From Candidatus Atribacteria bacterium (GTDB lineage: Bacteria; Atribacterota; Atribacteria; Atribacterales; Atribacteraceae), in contig PWXL01000044.1 in the NCBI GenBank assembly GCA_003561145.1, positions 1 to 21,234 of the forward strand: 21,234 nt of DNA. The letters are read 5' to 3'. The translations under genes were made by a program, and so were the position numbers. Under the pieces are notes generated by a model that had not been told where the DNA came from, made no database searches, and saw only the letters and a list, made by a program, of their open reading frames with translations. Below, one piece after another: positions 15,186 through 21,234 of this stretch; the first letter of the stretch is position 1, and each line of letters opens with the position of its first letter.

Positions 15186-15416
15186 GTGAAGGATTTGGTG
15201 GAGTATATGGTAAGGGCGCTCGTCGATCATCCAGAAGAGGTAAATGTCTCCGAGGTGGAAGGAGAACAATCGGTCATCTATGAGGTCCGTGTAGCATCAG
15301 ATGATATGGGCAAGGTAATTGGAAAACAGGGACGGATAGCGCGAGCTTTGCGTACTATTGTGAAGGCTGCTTGTGTGAAGGGTGGAAAAAAGGCGGTGGT
15401 CGAAATTCTGGAGTGA
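15186..15416 (+). CDS. khpA: KH-domain RNA-binding protein KhpA (YlqC)
   Basis: The 76-residue protein is one small type II KH domain that in other bacteria partners with KhpB to bind RNA and affects cell length. It reads LVEYMVRALVDHPEEV, then the RNA-binding loop GKVIGKQGRIARALR with GKQG as the GxxG motif, and ends KKAVVEIL. It starts with GTG, 1 nt after the rpsP stop, with GGGGAG inside the end of rpsP as a ribosome binding site. This position between rpsP and rimM is conserved and supports the name. Confidence 0.93.
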   Translation: MKDLVEYMVRALVDHPEEVNVSEVEGEQSVIYEVRVASDDMGKVIGKQGRIARALRTIVKAACVKGGKKAVVEILE

Positions 15417-15422
15417 CCGCAT

Positions 15423-15932
15423 ATGATCTTCGTTGGCAGAATAGTGGGACGCCATGGGACAAGGGGTGCCTTGAAAGTAGAAACATATTCAGATGTGGCC
15501 GGACGTTTCCAGCCGGGCTCTTCGCTTTTCATCGGTTTTACAGGAGGTGATTTTATTCCCGTTACCGTGGAGGAAGGATTGTATGCAGGGCACAGAATGA
15601 TTCTGCGATTCAAGGAAAAGATTCCAGCAGGTTTTTTTCAGCACGGAAATGATTGTTGGTTGGCTATTGAGGATGACACTTCACCCCTCCCCGTGGACGG
15701 CACCTATTATCACCACCAATTGATAGGTTTATCAGTAATAGAGGGAGGCCGCTTGATGGGGCGGGTCTGTGCGGTTGTTGAACACCCGTCCTATGATTAC
15801 CTGGAAGTTGAGAAATCGGGCAGGCGTGCTTTGGTTCCTTTTGTGAAAAATTTTATCCGCCGTATCGACCTGAAAGCCGGCAAAGTATTTACCAACTGCC
15901 CGGCGGGCCTGTGGGATGAACTTGAGAATTGA
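15423..15932 (+). CDS. rimM: Ribosome maturation factor RimM
   Basis: RimM helps mature the 30S subunit head, binding S19. The 169-residue protein has the N-terminal FVGRIVGRHGTRGALKV signature and a C-terminal PRC-like barrel with YYHHQLIGLSV, GRVCAVVEHPSYDYLEV and LVPFVKNFIRRIDL. The linker between the domains, usually a GIDDRNAAEALRG-like segment, is unrecognisable here (KIPAGFFQHGNDC), so the protein is divergent. The gap after khpA is 6 nt, and the stop overlaps the trmD start region by 17 nt. Confidence 0.9.
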   Translation: MIFVGRIVGRHGTRGALKVETYSDVAGRFQPGSSLFIGFTGGDFIPVTVEEGLYAGHRMILRFKEKIPAGFFQHGNDCWLAIEDDTSPLPVDGTYYHHQLIGLSVIEGGRLMGRVCAVVEHPSYDYLEVEKSGRRALVPFVKNFIRRIDLKAGKVFTNCPAGLWDELEN

Positions 15933-16620
15933 TATTATTACTCTTTTCCCCTCGTTGGTGGAAGGGCATTTTCAGACTGCTATCATGGAACGTTCCCGCA
16001 AACGCGGATTCCTTAGTATGAAGGTGCACAATCTGAGAAGCTTTACCTTGGATCGATACCGGACGGTAGACGATTATCCCTTTGGAGGGGGACCAGGCAT
16101 GGTGCTCAAGCCGGAGCCTGTTTTCCGTGCAGTACGTTTTATCCGGGGATATACTGGCAGTCAAGGGCGGGTTGTGATAACCAGTGCGCAGGGAAAATTA
16201 CTCAAACAAAGCCTGGTGGAAGATCTTGCGCATTCAGGGCATCTTATCCTGGTGTGTGGCCGATACCAGGGAATCGATGAACGAGTGATAGATATGTGTG
16301 ACGCTGAAGAAATCTCTATCGGTGATTATGTTTTATCGGGAGGGGAACTCCCTGCGCTTGTGATTGCGGAATCCGTTGTACGTTGCATCCCAGGTGTTTT
16401 GGGAGACGAAGAATCGGCGCGTATAGACTCTTTTCAACGGGGAATACTTGGTTTTCCACAGTATACCCGACCTCGTGAATTCCGGGAAAAAGCGGTTCCG
16501 GAAGTTCTTCTCTCCGGACACGAAGCCCGTATCAAAGAGTGGCGTGAGCAACAGGCACTCGAGAAAACCCGCAGCAATAGACCGGATCTTTTACATGTTG
16601 CCAAAGGCTTTCCGGAATGA
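15916..16620 (+). CDS. trmD: tRNA (guanine37-N1)-methyltransferase TrmD
   Basis: TrmD methylates N1 of G37 next to the anticodon, preventing frameshifting. It is a SPOUT-fold enzyme with a SAM knot. The 234-residue protein has RIDIITLFPSLVEGHF near the start, VDDYPFGGGPGMV at 51-63, CGRYQGIDERV at 114-124, LSGGELPALV at 140-149 and the PGVLG...DSF...FPQYTRP block with D171, the usual catalytic Asp (E. coli D169), then GHEARIKEWR where GNH is more usual. The ATG at 15916 overlaps rimM by 17 nt; a TTG at 15922 would give the classic LRIDIITLFP start, so the exact start is uncertain by two residues. Confidence 0.96.
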   Translation: MNLRIDIITLFPSLVEGHFQTAIMERSRKRGFLSMKVHNLRSFTLDRYRTVDDYPFGGGPGMVLKPEPVFRAVRFIRGYTGSQGRVVITSAQGKLLKQSLVEDLAHSGHLILVCGRYQGIDERVIDMCDAEEISIGDYVLSGGELPALVIAESVVRCIPGVLGDEESARIDSFQRGILGFPQYTRPREFREKAVPEVLLSGHEARIKEWREQQALEKTRSNRPDLLHVAKGFPE

Positions 16621-16666
16621 TATAGTATGGGCCGTTCACGACGCATAGATTGAGAAGGAGGACAGT

Positions 16667-17014
16667 ATGGACAAAGCCAGGTTGTTGAATGTTGTAGAAT
16701 CTCCCCATAAAAAAGATGTTCCCCCTGTAGAGCCGGGTGATACCGTCAGGGTACACTTCAAGGTCGTGGAAGGGGAGAAAGAGCGTATACAGATCTTTGA
16801 AGGAATAGTGATAGCCGTGAGGGGATCGGGTATCAGCCGTTCCTTTGTTGTAAGGAAGATATCCTTTGGTATCGGAGTTGAAAGAATATTTCCCTTGCAC
16901 TCTCCACGCATTGATCGTATCGAGATATTACGGAGAGGAAAAGTGAGAAGAGCAAAATTGTATTATCTGAGAGGCAAAAGTGCCAAGGAATCCCGCATTG
17001 AAGAAAGACGCTAA
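16667..17014 (+). CDS. rplS: 50S ribosomal protein bL19
   Basis: bL19 sits at the 30S-50S interface. The 115-residue product shows PPVEPGDTVRVHFKVVEG near 19-36, ERIQIFEGIVIAVRGSGISR near 38-57, FVVRKISFGIGVERIFPLHS near 60-79 and the basic RRGKVRRAKLYYLRGK end. AAGGAGG lies before the ATG. It is 46 nt after trmD. Its last 35 nt overlap the likely lepB start. Confidence 0.97.
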   Translation: MDKARLLNVVESPHKKDVPPVEPGDTVRVHFKVVEGEKERIQIFEGIVIAVRGSGISRSFVVRKISFGIGVERIFPLHSPRIDRIEILRRGKVRRAKLYYLRGKSAKESRIEERR

Positions 17015-17546
17015 AAAAAAGAAAAAAAAGAGTGCATTAAGGGAACTGATTGAAACCGTTGTTTGGGCATTGGCTATCGCCTTGCTGGTGCGGTATTTCC
17101 TTTTTGAGGGTTTTTATATACCCTCTGGTTCCATGCAGCCAACCTTGATGCCGGGAGAACGTGTCCTGGTTGCGAAGTTCATGTATCGCTTTACCGAACC
17201 CCAACGCGGTGATATCGTGGTATTCCGGTATCCAGTTGATCACCGAAAAAATTTGATTAAACGCATAGCCGGTCTTCCCGAGGAGCGGGTTCGAATCGAT
17301 GGGGGCACCGTATATGCCGATGATGAACCCCTTGAGGGAGATATTTTTGAAGAGACGTATTTTTACGATATTGGCTACTATGGGCAAGGTGAACGCACAG
17401 TGCCGGAAAATCAATATTTCGTTTTAGGCGATAACAGTCAAAACAGCGATGATAGCAGGTTTTGGGGATACGTCCCGCGAGAAAACATTCTGGGCAGGGC
17501 TTTTCTTATTTATTGGCCTCCCCACCAGATACGTACACTGCGTTAA
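16980..17546 (+). CDS. lepB: Signal peptidase I
   Basis: LepB is the membrane serine protease that cleaves signal peptides from exported proteins. The protein has a very lysine-rich N-terminus (residues 8-17) and one membrane segment (about 22-42). Next come SGSMQPTLMPGE with the catalytic S51, the RGDIVVF block, LIKRIAGLP with the catalytic K94, and GDNSQNSDDSRFWGYVP near the end. At 188 residues it is a short, Firmicutes-like type with one membrane helix. The GTG at 16980 has GAGAGG 5 nt upstream and overlaps rplS by 35 nt; a TTG at 16998 is an alternative. Two runs of eight A lie in the N-terminal codons. Confidence 0.93.
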   Translation: MPRNPALKKDAKKKKKKSALRELIETVVWALAIALLVRYFLFEGFYIPSGSMQPTLMPGERVLVAKFMYRFTEPQRGDIVVFRYPVDHRKNLIKRIAGLPEERVRIDGGTVYADDEPLEGDIFEETYFYDIGYYGQGERTVPENQYFVLGDNSQNSDDSRFWGYVPRENILGRAFLIYWPPHQIRTLR

Positions 17547-17551
17547 GGTAT

Positions 17552-18274
17552 ATGACTTCAGCCGGAGAGAAGGGTCTTTCACTTGAGGAAGATCTTTGGC
17601 GGAAAGGTTACCAGAGGATCGCAGGAGTCGATGAAGCCGGCCGTGGTCCCCTTGCCGGGCCCCTGGTGGCAGGATGTGTCATTTTTCCATTTCTCTTCCG
17701 ACTGCAGGGATTGCGTGATTCAAAAGTCCTCGGTGTATCCCGGCGGGAAATGCTTTTCGAGAAGATATTACAACACGCGCTTGCTGTGGGAGTCGGAGTA
17801 GCAGGAGAACGGCTTATCGAGGCTGTAGGTATCACTGAAGCGAACCGGTTTGCATTCAGGGAAGCCGTCATGCAGGCATCAAGTGTGTGTTCCCCGGATT
17901 TTCTTCTGCTTGACTGGCTATGCATACCGGAGGTACAGATTCCATTTTTAGCCTTGCCACGTGCTGAAAATAAGAGTATATCTATTGCTGCTGCTTCAAT
18001 AGTTGCCAAGGTATGGCGTGACCACCTGATGAAGGATTGGTATCAGCCGGCATATCCTGAATACGGTTTTGCCAATCACAAAGGGTATGCTACCAACGCT
18101 CACCACTCTTGCCTGGAGCGGATAGGAATATCTCCATGTCACCGGAAGAACTTTTGTCGACGATATGAACAGACTGGAACGGGGAACCGGCGGAGAAGAG
18201 AGCGTAGCCCGCTGGGTAAAAAAAAATCGAAAGATGAAAGTACTGGTGAGAAATTACCGTTCACCCTTCGGTGA
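17552..18274 (+). CDS. rnhB: Ribonuclease HII
   Basis: RNase HII cuts RNA in RNA-DNA hybrids and removes single ribonucleotides from DNA. The 240-residue protein has IAGVDEAGRGPLAGPLVAG at 23-41 (D27, E28), LRDSKVL near 54-60, DFLLLDWL with D121, AAASIVAKVWRDHLM with D157 and YGFANHKGYATNAH near 171-184, all four metal ligands of the family. The domain appears to end at about HRKNF (residue 201); the next 39 residues are an arginine- and lysine-rich tail that overlaps yraN. The ATG at 17552 is chosen for homology, with a weak AAGG just upstream; the frame itself is open further 5'. Confidence 0.93.
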   Translation: MTSAGEKGLSLEEDLWRKGYQRIAGVDEAGRGPLAGPLVAGCVIFPFLFRLQGLRDSKVLGVSRREMLFEKILQHALAVGVGVAGERLIEAVGITEANRFAFREAVMQASSVCSPDFLLLDWLCIPEVQIPFLALPRAENKSISIAAASIVAKVWRDHLMKDWYQPAYPEYGFANHKGYATNAHHSCLERIGISPCHRKNFCRRYEQTGTGNRRRRERSPLGKKKSKDESTGEKLPFTLR

Positions 18275-18545
18275 AATAGATATTATCGCTCGTGAGGGTG
18301 AGACGCTGGTCTTTATTGAGGTAAAAACACGCTCTGTGTTCACGGCGGGTGAGCCGGCTGAGGCGGTTACCCCTGGAAAACAGAAGAAAATTCGAAATTC
18401 CGCACTATTTTTTCTCAAATCCCGCAGCTTGAATGTGCATTATACAGAAATCCGCTTTGACGTGGCTGCCGTGACGACAATAAACGGGGTACGATACCAC
18501 ATTCAGTATATTCCAGGAGCCTTTCCTGGAGAAGGATGGTATTAG
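18165..18545 (+). CDS. yraN: UPF0102 / YraN family nuclease-like protein
   Basis: The 126-residue protein has the YraN layout: GGEESVARWVKK at 9-20, then VRNYRSPFGEIDIIAREGETLVFIEVKTRS at about 28-57, carrying the GEIDII and FIEVK elements of a restriction-endonuclease-like PD-(D/E)xK core, and EAVTPGKQKKI. Its function is not established in most species; an endonuclease or Holliday-junction role is inferred from the fold. It starts inside rnhB with a 110-nt overlap. rnhB-yraN adjacency is widespread. Confidence 0.92.
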   Translation: MNRLERGTGGEESVARWVKKNRKMKVLVRNYRSPFGEIDIIAREGETLVFIEVKTRSVFTAGEPAEAVTPGKQKKIRNSALFFLKSRSLNVHYTEIRFDVAAVTTINGVRYHIQYIPGAFPGEGWY

Positions 18546-18602
18546 GTACATCAACACCTATAGAGGTCACAGGAAACCGTGCAAAAGGGAAATAATAAAA
18601 AC

Positions 18603-18630
18603 TTGTAGTCTGCCTGTGGGCTGGTATAAG
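18603..18630 (+). promoter_or_regulatory. Likely promoter of glutamate dehydrogenase
   Basis: TTGTAG (18603-18608) is followed after 16 nt by TATAAG (18625-18630) preceded by TGG, an extended -10. TAAGAT at 18627 with 18-nt spacing is an alternative. The start point would be about 30 nt before the gdh ATG at 18667. The 121-nt gap after yraN supports a new transcription unit. Confidence 0.4.
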
Positions 18631-18666
18631 ATAACTCTGTGATAAGCAGGAAAGGAGAGTACCCAT

Positions 18667-19932
18667 ATGATCCATTCTCAAGCCAATCCCTCATTACTGT
18701 TGAATGATATCCAGCAGAATGTTCAGCGTGCTTCAGATAGCCTTTCTATTGAACCCTACCTGGTGGAAATGCTCAATAATTGCAAACGTGAACTCATTGT
18801 TTCCTTTCCGGTATTGATGGACGATGGAGAACCGCACATATTTCACGGATACCGTGTTCATCATAACATCATACGTGGACCTGCCAAGGGAGGTCTGCGC
18901 TATCATCCGGAAGTGAACTTGGAAGAAATACGAGCCCTCGCCATGCTCATGACCTATAAGTGCGCGGTGGTCAATATTCCCTTTGGAGGAGCAAAAGGGG
19001 GAATTGTCTGTGACCCTTATGCTCTTTCTACACCCGAAGTTGAACGGCTTACCCGGCGTTTTGCTACCGAGATCAATGTCCTGTTAGGGCCGGAAACGGA
19101 TATCCCTGCACCCGACCTCAATACCAGTCCCCAAATCATGGCCTGGATCATGGATACCTTCAGTATGAATAAAGGTTATTCTGTTCTTCCCGTGGTCACG
19201 GGCAAGCCTCTTATTGTAGGGGGTTCACAGGGGAGGACGGAATCCACCGGCAGGGGGGTGGCTAATGTGACCGGGTTTACCGCCCATGATATCGGACTCA
19301 AACTGCAGGGGGCGAGGGTGGTATTGCAAGGATACGGGAAAGTTGGTTACCCGGCCGCCCGCATTTTGCAGGACGACTACGGTTGTAAGGTGGTGGGAAT
19401 AGCCGATGTGGGGGGAGCTGTATACCGGGAGGACGGATTGCCGTTGCAACCCTTAAAGGAATATGAAGAAAAAAATCATACTGTAGCAGGCTTTCACGGG
19501 TGTGACCACATCGAAGAAGAAGAGGTATTTTCACTGCCCTGTGAGGTGTTCATTCCAGCCGCACTGGAAGACCAGGTAACTCCACAAAGAGCGCGTAACA
19601 TGTCATGTTCAATCGTGGTGGAAGCCGCCAATGGTCCAACAACATCCGAAGCGGATGCCATTTTGCAGGAAAAAGGGATTACGGTGATTCCAGACATTTT
19701 AGCCAGTGCTGGTGGTGTTGTGGTTTCCTATTTCGAGTGGGTCCAGGGGCTACAGTCATATTTTTGGAGCGAGGCAGAGGTGAACGCTCAACTCAAAGAT
19801 ATCATGGAGTGCAGCTATCGGTCTGTAGCGGGAGAAGCACGCAGGTGCTCCATTTCCTTGCGCGAGGCTGCTTATCTTATCGCTGTTTCCCGAGTTGCCG
19901 AAGCGACGCGGGTCCGGGGCATTTACCCCTGA
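18667..19932 (+). CDS. Glutamate dehydrogenase (Glu/Leu/Phe/Val family)
   Basis: The enzyme oxidatively deaminates glutamate to 2-oxoglutarate and ammonia with NAD(P). The 421-residue length fits the small hexameric type. Signatures are RGPAKGGLRYHPEV at 70-83, the substrate-binding K98, the catalytic lysine region FGGAKGGI at 106-113 (K110), APDLNTS with D150, a Rossmann GYGKVG at 222-227, and AANGPTT and SAGGVVVSYFEW in the C-terminal half. Cofactor preference cannot be assigned from sight. GGAGAG precedes the ATG. With pta-ackA it suggests amino-acid fermentation. Leucine or phenylalanine dehydrogenase is less likely because of length and motifs. Confidence 0.93.
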   Translation: MIHSQANPSLLLNDIQQNVQRASDSLSIEPYLVEMLNNCKRELIVSFPVLMDDGEPHIFHGYRVHHNIIRGPAKGGLRYHPEVNLEEIRALAMLMTYKCAVVNIPFGGAKGGIVCDPYALSTPEVERLTRRFATEINVLLGPETDIPAPDLNTSPQIMAWIMDTFSMNKGYSVLPVVTGKPLIVGGSQGRTESTGRGVANVTGFTAHDIGLKLQGARVVLQGYGKVGYPAARILQDDYGCKVVGIADVGGAVYREDGLPLQPLKEYEEKNHTVAGFHGCDHIEEEEVFSLPCEVFIPAALEDQVTPQRARNMSCSIVVEAANGPTTSEADAILQEKGITVIPDILASAGGVVVSYFEWVQGLQSYFWSEAEVNAQLKDIMECSYRSVAGEARRCSISLREAAYLIAVSRVAEATRVRGIYP

Positions 19933-19955
19933 GAATAAGAAGGAGGTTAAGTAAA

Positions 19956-21233
19956 ATGTCAGAAAGGTTGGCGAAAATGGGAGGAGAACCAGTATGTTCT
20001 GAAGCGTTCCCCGGTTGGCCTTCATTTTCACAAAAAAGCCGGGAAGAGGCACTGAAGCCCCTTGAAAACGGGTTGGTCAACTACTGGACCGGTGACAGGG
20101 GAATGGAATTTGAAAAAAAGTGGGCTGAGTACTGTGGTTCAACTTTTGGGATTTCCACTTCAAATGGCACTGCAGCATTGCACACCGCTTTAGCTGCTTG
20201 CGATATCGGGCCGGGAGACGAAGTGATTGTACCATCATATTCGTTCATCGCCTCGGCCTTTTGTGTGCTGCAGGCCGGCGCTATTCCGGTGTTTGCTGAT
20301 GTGCGGCGGGAAACACATACAATCGATCCTGCAGACGTACGAAGAAAAATTACCCCTCGGACCCGTGCCCTCTTACCGGTTCATCTGTATGGCATTCCCT
20401 CTGACATGGAGGCTTTACTCGACATAGCCAAGGAGCATTCGCTGGTGGTGATTGAAGATTGTGCTCAAGCCCATGGTAGCCTGTACCAGGGTAAAAAGGT
20501 GGGAAGCATAGGAGAAATGGGCTGTTTCAGTTTTTGTCAGTCCAAGCATTTTACCACGGCGGGTGAAGGAGGGTGCGTGGTTACCGACAACGAAGATTTG
20601 GCCTGGAAAGCCCGCTCTTTTCGAGACCACGGCTATGATGTTCGAGAACGGTTGCGTCTCCTCGAATTAGAGAAAAAGTTATTTTATATTCACCAGCAGG
20701 TGGGGTTCAACTATCGCCTCACTGAAATTCAGTCAATTGTCGGTTTATGCGAACTGGAGCGGTTTGATAGCTGGAATAAACCGAGACGAATAGCCATTGG
20801 TGAAAAATTACTGGAGGCCTTTTCCGGACACGAAGCTGTTGTGTATCTTCCCCCTCATGGCAAGGAAGGAAAAGAAATATCATTTTGGCTTTTTCCGCTG
20901 GTGATCGATACAGACGCCATTACCTGTTCCATCAAGGAGTTTTGGGGAGCGATTGAAGCCGAAGGTATACCTGTCATGCCGGTGTTATGGCCCCAGATGT
21001 ACAAGGAAAGAGCGTTCCTTGAACACAATGGATTCGGGCGGGTCAATTTCCCCTTCCATTCGAAAGAGTACACAAATCCTTCATCGATTGACTACGGTGA
21101 AACATTGTGCCCTCATGCCGCCTGGTTGGAGGAAAGAACATTTTCTTTCCCCGCACATCCTGTATACGAAGACCGGCATATTGAGATGATGATGGAGGCA
21201 TTCTCAAAGGTATACACGTATTATCGCCGCTAA
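19956..21233 (+). CDS. DegT/DnrJ/EryC1/StrS family PLP aminotransferase
   Basis: This family transaminates ketosugars or inosose-like substrates for glycan or cyclitol synthesis. The 425-residue protein has GGEPV near the start, the PLP-binding TSNGTAALHTAL at 68-79, DEVIVPSYSFIASA at 88-101, VIEDCAQAHG at 165-174 with D168 and SFCQSKHFTTAGEGG at 192-206 with the Schiff-base lysine K197. The C-terminal half is typical. AAGGAGG precedes the ATG, 23 nt after gdh, so it is probably co-transcribed and could use glutamate chemistry as amino donor. Its substrate is not determinable. An in-frame earlier start at 19605 inside gdh was rejected. The gene is complete with TAA 1 nt before the window end. 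Confidence 0.92.
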   Translation: MSERLAKMGGEPVCSEAFPGWPSFSQKSREEALKPLENGLVNYWTGDRGMEFEKKWAEYCGSTFGISTSNGTAALHTALAACDIGPGDEVIVPSYSFIASAFCVLQAGAIPVFADVRRETHTIDPADVRRKITPRTRALLPVHLYGIPSDMEALLDIAKEHSLVVIEDCAQAHGSLYQGKKVGSIGEMGCFSFCQSKHFTTAGEGGCVVTDNEDLAWKARSFRDHGYDVRERLRLLELEKKLFYIHQQVGFNYRLTEIQSIVGLCELERFDSWNKPRRIAIGEKLLEAFSGHEAVVYLPPHGKEGKEISFWLFPLVIDTDAITCSIKEFWGAIEAEGIPVMPVLWPQMYKERAFLEHNGFGRVNFPFHSKEYTNPSSIDYGETLCPHAAWLEERTFSFPAHPVYEDRHIEMMMEAFSKVYTYYRR

Positions 21234-21234
21234 A

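Noticed and set aside
18512..18530. Perfect 7-bp inverted repeat TCCAGGA/TCCTGGA near the end of yraN
   Set aside because: It lies in coding sequence and has no T-run, so a terminator is not supported.
19605..19955. N-terminal extension of the DegT aminotransferase inside gdh
   Set aside because: The extension is out of frame in the clear gdh gene; AAGGAGG and homology place the start at 19956.

Overview
The window is a dense, almost entirely rightward run of bacterial housekeeping genes of moderate GC content. There is no insertion sequence, prophage, CRISPR array, tRNA or rRNA that I can see. Gene order (rsmD-coaD-pta-ackA-DUF177-rpmF-plsX-fabK-fabD-fabG-acpP-[rnc]-smc-ftsY-ffh-rpsP-khpA-rimM-trmD-rplS-lepB-rnhB-yraN) is the fused coaD/rpmF/plsX/fab/smc/SRP/trmD neighbourhood of Firmicutes- and Synergistota-like anaerobes. 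Pta-AckA plus a glutamate dehydrogenase fits an anaerobe fermenting amino acids to acetate. My lean is Synergistota or a related phylum, by inference from synteny only.

Region 1 (1-718): rpmB on the minus strand with a good promoter, then a divergent region with a terminator-like hairpin, an extended -10 promoter and about 350 nt of leader that holds coding-like fragments in several frames but no intact gene. Region 2 (719-4666): rsmD and coaD overlap by ATGA, followed by pta and ackA (acetyl-CoA to acetate plus ATP) and a DUF177 gene. Region 3 (4667-8934): a consensus-like promoter drives rpmF and fatty-acid/phospholipid genes plsX, fabK, fabD, fabG and acpP. Region 4 (8935-12375): where fabF and rnc are usually found there is only a short, frameshifted rnc relic that lost its catalytic residues and runs into a divergent smc. 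Region 5 (12376-14867): ftsY and ffh, the two SRP-pathway GTPases. Region 6 (14936-18545): rpsP, khpA, rimM, trmD, rplS, lepB, rnhB and yraN, tightly packed with several overlaps. Region 7 (18546-21233): a separate promoter, glutamate dehydrogenase, and a complete DegT-family aminotransferase 23 nt downstream.

The genes couple ribosome assembly (S16, L19, L28, L32, RimM, RsmD, TrmD), membrane lipid synthesis (PlsX, Fab, ACP), protein export (Ffh, FtsY, LepB) and chromosome segregation (SMC). I do not see a convincing new multi-gene system. The most unusual points are the dead rnc remnant at 8965-9226 and the SMC protein with altered Q-loop, ABC signature and hinge.
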